From the NCBI GenBank assembly GCA_019426215.1, contig CM033394.1, positions 24,014,195 to 24,078,194 on the forward strand: 64,000 bases of DNA, in the 5' to 3' direction. The position numbers were made by a program, and so were the translations under genes. This document shows positions 58,689-64,000 of the stretch, piece by piece (position 1 is the stretch's first letter; every line of letters starts with the position of its first letter). Source of the stretch: Buddleja alternifolia. Its lineage: Eukaryota > Streptophyta > Magnoliopsida > Lamiales > Scrophulariaceae. A model generated the notes under the pieces. The model saw nothing but the letters and a program-made list of their open reading frames with translations. It had not been told where the DNA came from and made no database searches.

Positions 58689-61600
58689 TCAAATATCCGT
58701 CAAGATTAGTGATGACACAACAACAACATAAGCCAGGAAAAAAAAGATTGCTATCTGCAGGAAAAACTTGGGATTATCCCTCATATTTGGAGATGTAACA
58801 GCCCTGTAGCAACCAATCGAAAAGGGAAGATTAATGTACATGGAACGATACACTCAAAAAAGGATGTACAATTTATTCAGCTTATTACACACACACACAC
58901 ATAGAGAGAGAGAGAGATTACAAATGGACAAAGCAAGAAAATTAATGTAAAGAGAATGATATATTGAAAAAAGGAACAATTTATTCAGCTTATTCCGGAA
59001 AAAATGAGAGATATTACCAATGTAAAGGGAAAATAAATGTAAAGAGAATGCTATATTCAGAAAAGGAATAATTTATTCAGCTTATTCGAGAGAGAGAGAG
59101 AGAGAGAGCTCTACATTACCAATGGAAAAGGGAAAATTAATGCGAAGACAATGATATATTCGAAAAAGGATATAAAATTTATTCAGCTTATAACACAGAA
59201 AGAGAGAAAGAGAAAGAGGGAAAACTAACGTGAAAAAAATGATATATTCAAAACAGTATGTACAATTGATTGAGCTTATTCCACAGAGAGAGAGAGAGAC
59301 AGAGATTACCTAGCAATGCGCTGAGAAAGCCGATGGAAGGGCATGCTCTGGATGAAGACAATTCCAGGTCCGGTTACAACAGCAGTGACCAGATTGTCAC
59401 CCTGTAAGGATGAAACCATTACTATGTTACCATGCTTACTCTGAAGTAACATCGAAATTCACAAAAAACATACAGCTAGCAAACATGAAAGAATACGACT
59501 CATTGGATGGAGCATTAGTTTCAATTAACTAAGATTTCATACAGCTAGCAAAGATAAACTTCTAATTGCCAAAAACAACTAAAAATTGCCAACCATAAAA
59601 TAACAAGCGAAAGTCAAGTGCTTGGCAAATCGATAGCATATTGCAAATAAACCTCATATTTCTTCGTGCTGCATATCAGACCCCTATGAGATTAACAAGG
59701 ATTGAAAAACAGCTGGGTTTCGACTTCATTTCCAAGATTGCAACCGTCTTGGGTTCATCGCTTCATACAATTTATGTCACCAAGAACTTACGTGGAGTCA
59801 ATCAGCAAATTACACCAAAAATCTCAGGGCATTCATCTATAGACTTGTATAAAATCATACAAGTGCCCTTCAATTCTGTTGCTCATTCTTAATTGCATAT
59901 TACATTTCAGTTACTTGTGTGGAATCACAATTACAGTAACATAATATATATAAATATCCAAATACTGCATTCTCTTGAACTCCAGCAGCTAAAGCAAAGG
60001 ATCAACTCAAATTCATAAAAGCTGCATAGTATTTTGTGCATTGCCACAAGCTGGAATTTCCAAGACACTTTTATCTAATTGTCTTGAACAAATACTCCTT
60101 TCTGGTTCTACTTAATATTTCTAGATCTAGTTATAAAATCATGCCTAGTATCCTAATTATAAAATCCAATGAAAAATATCAACCCAAATATTCAAATACA
60201 AAAGCATGGCGCCATTCTTCTCTGGTACTGTTGATGGCAATTGGCATCTGTGACACAACACATTTATTATCAAAAGAATGAGATATTCCTATCCTGAAAC
60301 AACTATCACAACAATCTCAGCCAATTACTTCTCTCCCATACTGTAAACACAATTATTCCCTTAAAGGTCTAAGATTGTCCTTATTTTGGACTATGATTAA
60401 GAGATATCTGATTAGCAAAAGAATTCACTGAAAATGTTGATGTAGTGGAATTCATCTCAGCGAAGCAAAGAACAACTCCACTACAACTTTATCAATTAGA
60501 TGCGTTTTCCAGTTAATAAATTGAATCCAGGAGAAATTTTCCATGTTCCCTTTTCTTTCTTTTTCCTAATTTTCCTTGCACTAAATAGAGCCTTGCCCCA
60601 TTCAATTGACGGAAATGATGAAATCAATTCAGAAAGTTTCTTCGTTTGGCTGATCTGTTTAAATTTCCCGAATGCCACAAACTAGTTACTATATGTGAAC
60701 CACATCCAGGTAATCTAGGAGAAAGTCTCATCAATCCCAATATTACAGTTACAAGTGGTCATTACATTGTGCAAGAACAGTTCCCAACTTAAACATAAAG
60801 ACAGATGGAAATAGTTACAAAAATATACGCTCAAAATAATATAAGCACGGTTGAATTAACTAATTCCGGCACTAAAAAGTCATAAGCAACAGATATGTCT
60901 AAACGGAAGATGACAAAAGTATTACTCACCCCAAAGACCACCCTTCTCATAGGACCATTATACTTGATTTGTACATTGATGGATGCTGAGACCGCAACAA
61001 TGCTCGACACATCAACTGCGAGTACTTCACCCACCTCAAGATTTTTCTGCACAACTAATAAGCACCCCACATAGAAACAATCACAAGAAACTCATAATTA
61101 GAAACAACAAATATTGGCTTTGCAGTTCCAATACTATTGAATGACTTCTTTCAGCTACTGCAATATGCAATTGTCCTTATCGAGCCATGACAAATATCGA
61201 GCCTTTTAACACAAATTCTGCTAGTTCCTGGTATAATTATGGTATAGAATTAACTGAATTCCAAAGTTGCTCTTTCAGAAATAAAAATATAAACACCTTA
61301 AACAAAAACATCAACGGATGAATATCGTTAGTGACTTATGAATTTTTACAGAATATTACTACAAACCCCTTAAAATAAATTGTTTACAACCTGAAGATAC
61401 TTTTCAACTCAAATATTGTTGATGCTAGTAGAGGATGAGGAAGTGTGTCATAACCATTTAACAAACTTTTCATTCGGAAAAACCCAACAACTAAGGGTTA
61501 ACAAACTTTTGAACTAAATTACTCTTGGCTTTTAGATTAAGAAATAATCAATTGATTTTTATAGAGAATTTTTATTTGGAATGTTGAAATTTTCAAATTA

Positions 61601-64000
61601 TGTTAACAATATTTAAATTTTCAGCTATTTTCCAAATATAAGAAAAAAATGGTTTATCTTTTATTTAACATGTTAAAGTCAAGAACGAAACATAAAATAT
61701 TTAAATACCTGGCATTAAAAAATAAAAACTCTACTTATAAAATTTATCAATTTGAAAAAACCAATCACAAGATTCTATATATATGTGTGTGTGTGTATAA
61801 ATTGATAAATTCTTAATCTAAGAACCAAGGATAATTGAGCCAAAAGATGGTTTAACCTTAATTTTAGTTTTTTTCAAATGAAAAGTATTTGCAGTTGAAT
61901 GAGTATTTTGGATCGAAAATTATATGGAAGGTTTGTTTAGATATAAGAATTTATTTTAGGATTTCTTTAACAATTTTTCCAAATTATTAATAGCTAGTGA
62001 TTCTAAATTAGCGATTAGATATACGAAGGCATTGACAATGAAATCATGCTGGTTGAACAGGCTCTAAGAATTAGAAATCATAACCATCAAGACACTTCCT
62101 TATTCTGATGAGAAAAATGAAAGATTAAAGAGTTTCCATACTCTCTCACCCACAAAAGTCATGTCTGACGTTCTCTAGGAAATAACAAACACAAATTTCA
62201 CATCATTTTCCTACAAAATTACCCTATTATCAGAACATTTAAAAAAGTTTAATGCATAGTTAATATTTCACTTGAATGTTTTTTATTTGAAGAAAACGCA
62301 TCATAATAAATTCCATAGAGTAAATGGCGTGTGCATAAAGTTATTGCTGGCATGAAAAATTAGCAAAAACAAAATATGCCTTGCAAAATTTATGGCATGT
62401 GTTTCTATTTAATTTTTAGTTAATTGGTTTTTTTTAATCTATGAAATTTCATTCCTTAAGTAAGGCGGTCGTATTACAGAAAAAATGACTTGCCTCAATC
62501 TTTTTAAAACTTTCAAATGGGAAGACACGGGAATTCCGTAAAATTTCACTCCATAAGTAATGTGGCCACATCACAGAAAGAATAACTTAGTTCAATCTTA
62601 TTAAAACTTTTAGATGGAACGGCAAGGGAGTCCTGTACTATAACAAATCCCTATTTTTATTGTGAAGGACAAATTTTTTTTTTGACAAATACCATTAATA
62701 GAAAAATTAATATAAGAAATCTAAACGTTGTATTTTTCTCAATTAGAGGAAGTAAGTTGTATATCTGGGGATTGCAGATGTCAATATCAAAGGGTATAAC
62801 ACTATTACTCCTTCAAATGGATCTGCAACATAATTGCTTCCATTTCATATTACACCTTTTTAATAAGCTAATATTTGAGAAGTTGCATTGTAAGATTATT
62901 AAGCATTTCTATCAGGAAAAGGAAAAATAACGCATAACTGTCCCAGAAAAAGCATAAATATAAATGGAAAAACTTTTTAAGTAACAAGATCTTATCGGTC
63001 CCTCCATAGGCAATTGGACAACCCGGTTTGAATTAGCAAAGTGTCTGTAATGTGAGTTGATAAGTGAAGTAGGACTACTCCCACCCTCCCTCCCTCCCTC
63101 CCTCACTTCTAGTCAGGTCAGAAAAAGAATTACTTTTTACATCAGAGAGGACCGAATATATAACCTAATTAGTCATGAATCAATAAGCGAAAAAGAGAAA
63201 ACATCAAAGCAAGCACTTGATTGCCACATGCATTCCTAATCAATTAAAGTACTTTGTTTTAGTATATAGATATTTTAGGCGAAGATTCTACCAAATTCTA
63301 AGCAAGAACACAAACATGTAATTATTTCAAAAACCAAAGTATTTCTTGTAACAAACTACTGCAACTCAGAGAAACATACCAGAACCACCGCCAACGATAA
63401 AGGCAAGCCCCTGGCCAGAAATTTTCTGCCTCAAAAATCCCTGAAAATATGATTAAATCACTGTTGATGCTAGTTAATGAGCCTAAAGGACCAGAAAATA
63501 ATGAGTTTAACATCTCACCTCAGCACTTGTAATAGCATTGCGAGCCCTCTGATCAACTGTATTATTTACTTTGACATCATTAATTGAGCAAAGAAATGCG
63601 TCTGGCTACAATTATATACCAACAAAGTCATGATATTAAGTCCAGCAAATGGAAGTTACTTAGGAACAGGAAGGAGAGGAGGCAAGAGATAAAAACAGTC
63701 ATTGATAATTAAACATACCTGACACAACATTTGACCACCAAACAACGCTAAATCAATCTGCATGATAATTGCAGTGTCAGAAAAACAAATGCTTCTCATC
63801 GGAATTCGGGTAATAAATATTAAAATTCCCTAGTAAATAAAATTCTGAAAAGCAGACCGGGAGAATCCTTGCTAAAGTAGGTGCAGCGATTCCCACGAAA
63901 CCATCAGTCTGACCAGTATTGTGGAGAACTATGTTAGCAACACTTTTTCCAAAAACCCACTGCCATATACCCGCTTCATTTTCGGGCACATAAAAGTTTT
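58689..64000 (-). CDS. AIM24: AIM24-family protein (DUF124), 3' seven exons, partial
   Basis: Minus-strand exons in transcription order: from beyond the window edge to 63858, 63757-63719, 63605-63519, 63440-63380, 61054-60930, 59401-59310, 58803-58689 (stop TGA at 58689-58691). All junctions have GT-AG ends and the phases join without a break. The encoded ~220 C-terminal residues include GQTDGFVGIAAP, ARILPIDLALFGG, DAFLCSINDVKV, GQGLAFIVGGGS, LEVGEVLAVDVSS, RRVVFGGDN, VTGPGIVFIQSMPFHRL. These are the repeated beta-strand motifs of the AIM24/TRAP-like family. The C-terminus (PKFFLQIAIFFFLAYVVVVS) is a likely membrane segment. Yeast AIM24 is a mitochondrial inner-membrane protein tied to MICOS; plastid or mitochondrial location here is undetermined. 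The 5' exons lie outside. The exon ending at 59310 uses the weak donor AG|GTAATC. Confidence 0.9.
58804..59309 (-). repeat. last intron made of ~100-bp tandem repeats
   Basis: The intron consists of about five diverged units, roughly 58810-58925, 58926-59027, 59028-59121, 59122-59219 and 59220-59310. Each has ATTTATTCAGCTTAT (last copy GATTGAGCTTAT), an AATGATATATTC-type core and a GA or CA microsatellite. Most unit ends carry ATTAC(C), the complement of the GGTAAT donor used by the adjoining exon. Confidence 0.85.
61355..61985. mobile_element. decayed Mutator-like MITE in AIM24 intron
   Basis: Ends ATTACTACAAACCCCTTAAA and, reverse-complemented, ATTGTTAAAGAAATCCTAAA, both followed by ATAAATT. 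The interior shares phrases with 15763-16370 (TTTTAGATTAAGAAATAATCA against TTCTAGATTAAAAATTAATCA). Target duplication is no longer visible. It lies in the large intron 61055-63379. Confidence 0.5.
62444..62637. repeat. 97-bp tandem duplication in AIM24 intron
   Basis: 62444-62540 and 62541-62637 align throughout (AAATTTCA-TCC-TAAGTAA start, GGGA-TTCCGT / GGGAGTCCTGT end) with many substitutions, so the duplication is old. Confidence 0.7.

Noticed and set aside
58810..59310. Regularly spaced repeats resembling a CRISPR or promoter array
   Set aside because: The units are diverged, ~100 bp, contain GA microsatellites and coincide exactly with a plant intron. It is a minisatellite.
1..64000. 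tRNA or rRNA genes
   Set aside because: I saw no cloverleaf with conserved A and B boxes and no rRNA core motifs. The only tRNA-related strings are retroelement primer sites.

Overview
The window is a repeat-rich stretch of a flowering-plant nuclear genome, most likely a eudicot. The evidence is AT-rich intergenic DNA, three plant-type host genes (a ZAT-like C2H2 zinc-finger gene, an intronless pentatricopeptide-repeat gene and a multi-exon AIM24-family gene), and LTR retrotransposons of plant-specific lineages. I cannot name the species. Most of the 64 kb is retrotransposon sequence nested in older retrotransposon sequence. || Layout. 1-5.8 kb: fragments of copia LTRs, a broken gypsy gag, a 266-bp direct repeat and one arm of a ~0.95-kb inverted duplication. 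5811-11200: a complete but inactivated Ty3/gypsy chromovirus (409-bp LTRs, target duplication GAGTA). 12539-13255 (-): ZAT-like zinc-finger gene. 14372-15713: LTR of a Tat/Ogre-like gypsy element cut just past its end. 15763-16370: Mutator-like MITE with a 9-bp target duplication. 16473-18108: solo copia LTR. 18767-20566 (+): PPR gene resembling Arabidopsis At5g47460. 22440-23371: the second arm of the inverted duplication. 23379-30966: long LTR and decayed interior of a copia element on the minus strand, itself hit by a Sirevirus solo LTR (25912-27752). 30967-44862: a 13.9-kb Sirevirus (Ty1/copia, minus strand) with both LTRs, target duplication GTATT, tRNA-iMet primer site, frameshifted gag-pol, and a long region after pol that looks like a spliced third gene. 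44868-56709: stacked copia LTRs, RNase H remnants, a decayed pol, a 577-bp inverted-repeat transposon and another Sirevirus LTR. 58689-64000 (-): 3' part of an AIM24-family gene, seven exons visible, running off the right edge. || How it fits together. The host genes are unrelated and each looks independently transcribed. The mobile elements form a readable insertion order: Sirevirus LTRs sit inside copia sequences, and small transposons sit inside LTRs and inside an AIM24 intron. The most noteworthy items are the post-pol region of the Sirevirus (two ~80-bp intron-like gaps with consistent phase), the AIM24 intron built almost entirely of tandem repeats that copy its own splice-donor sequence, the repeated LTR-to-RNase H junction of a deletion-derivative copia family, and the inverted duplication flanking the zinc-finger and PPR genes.
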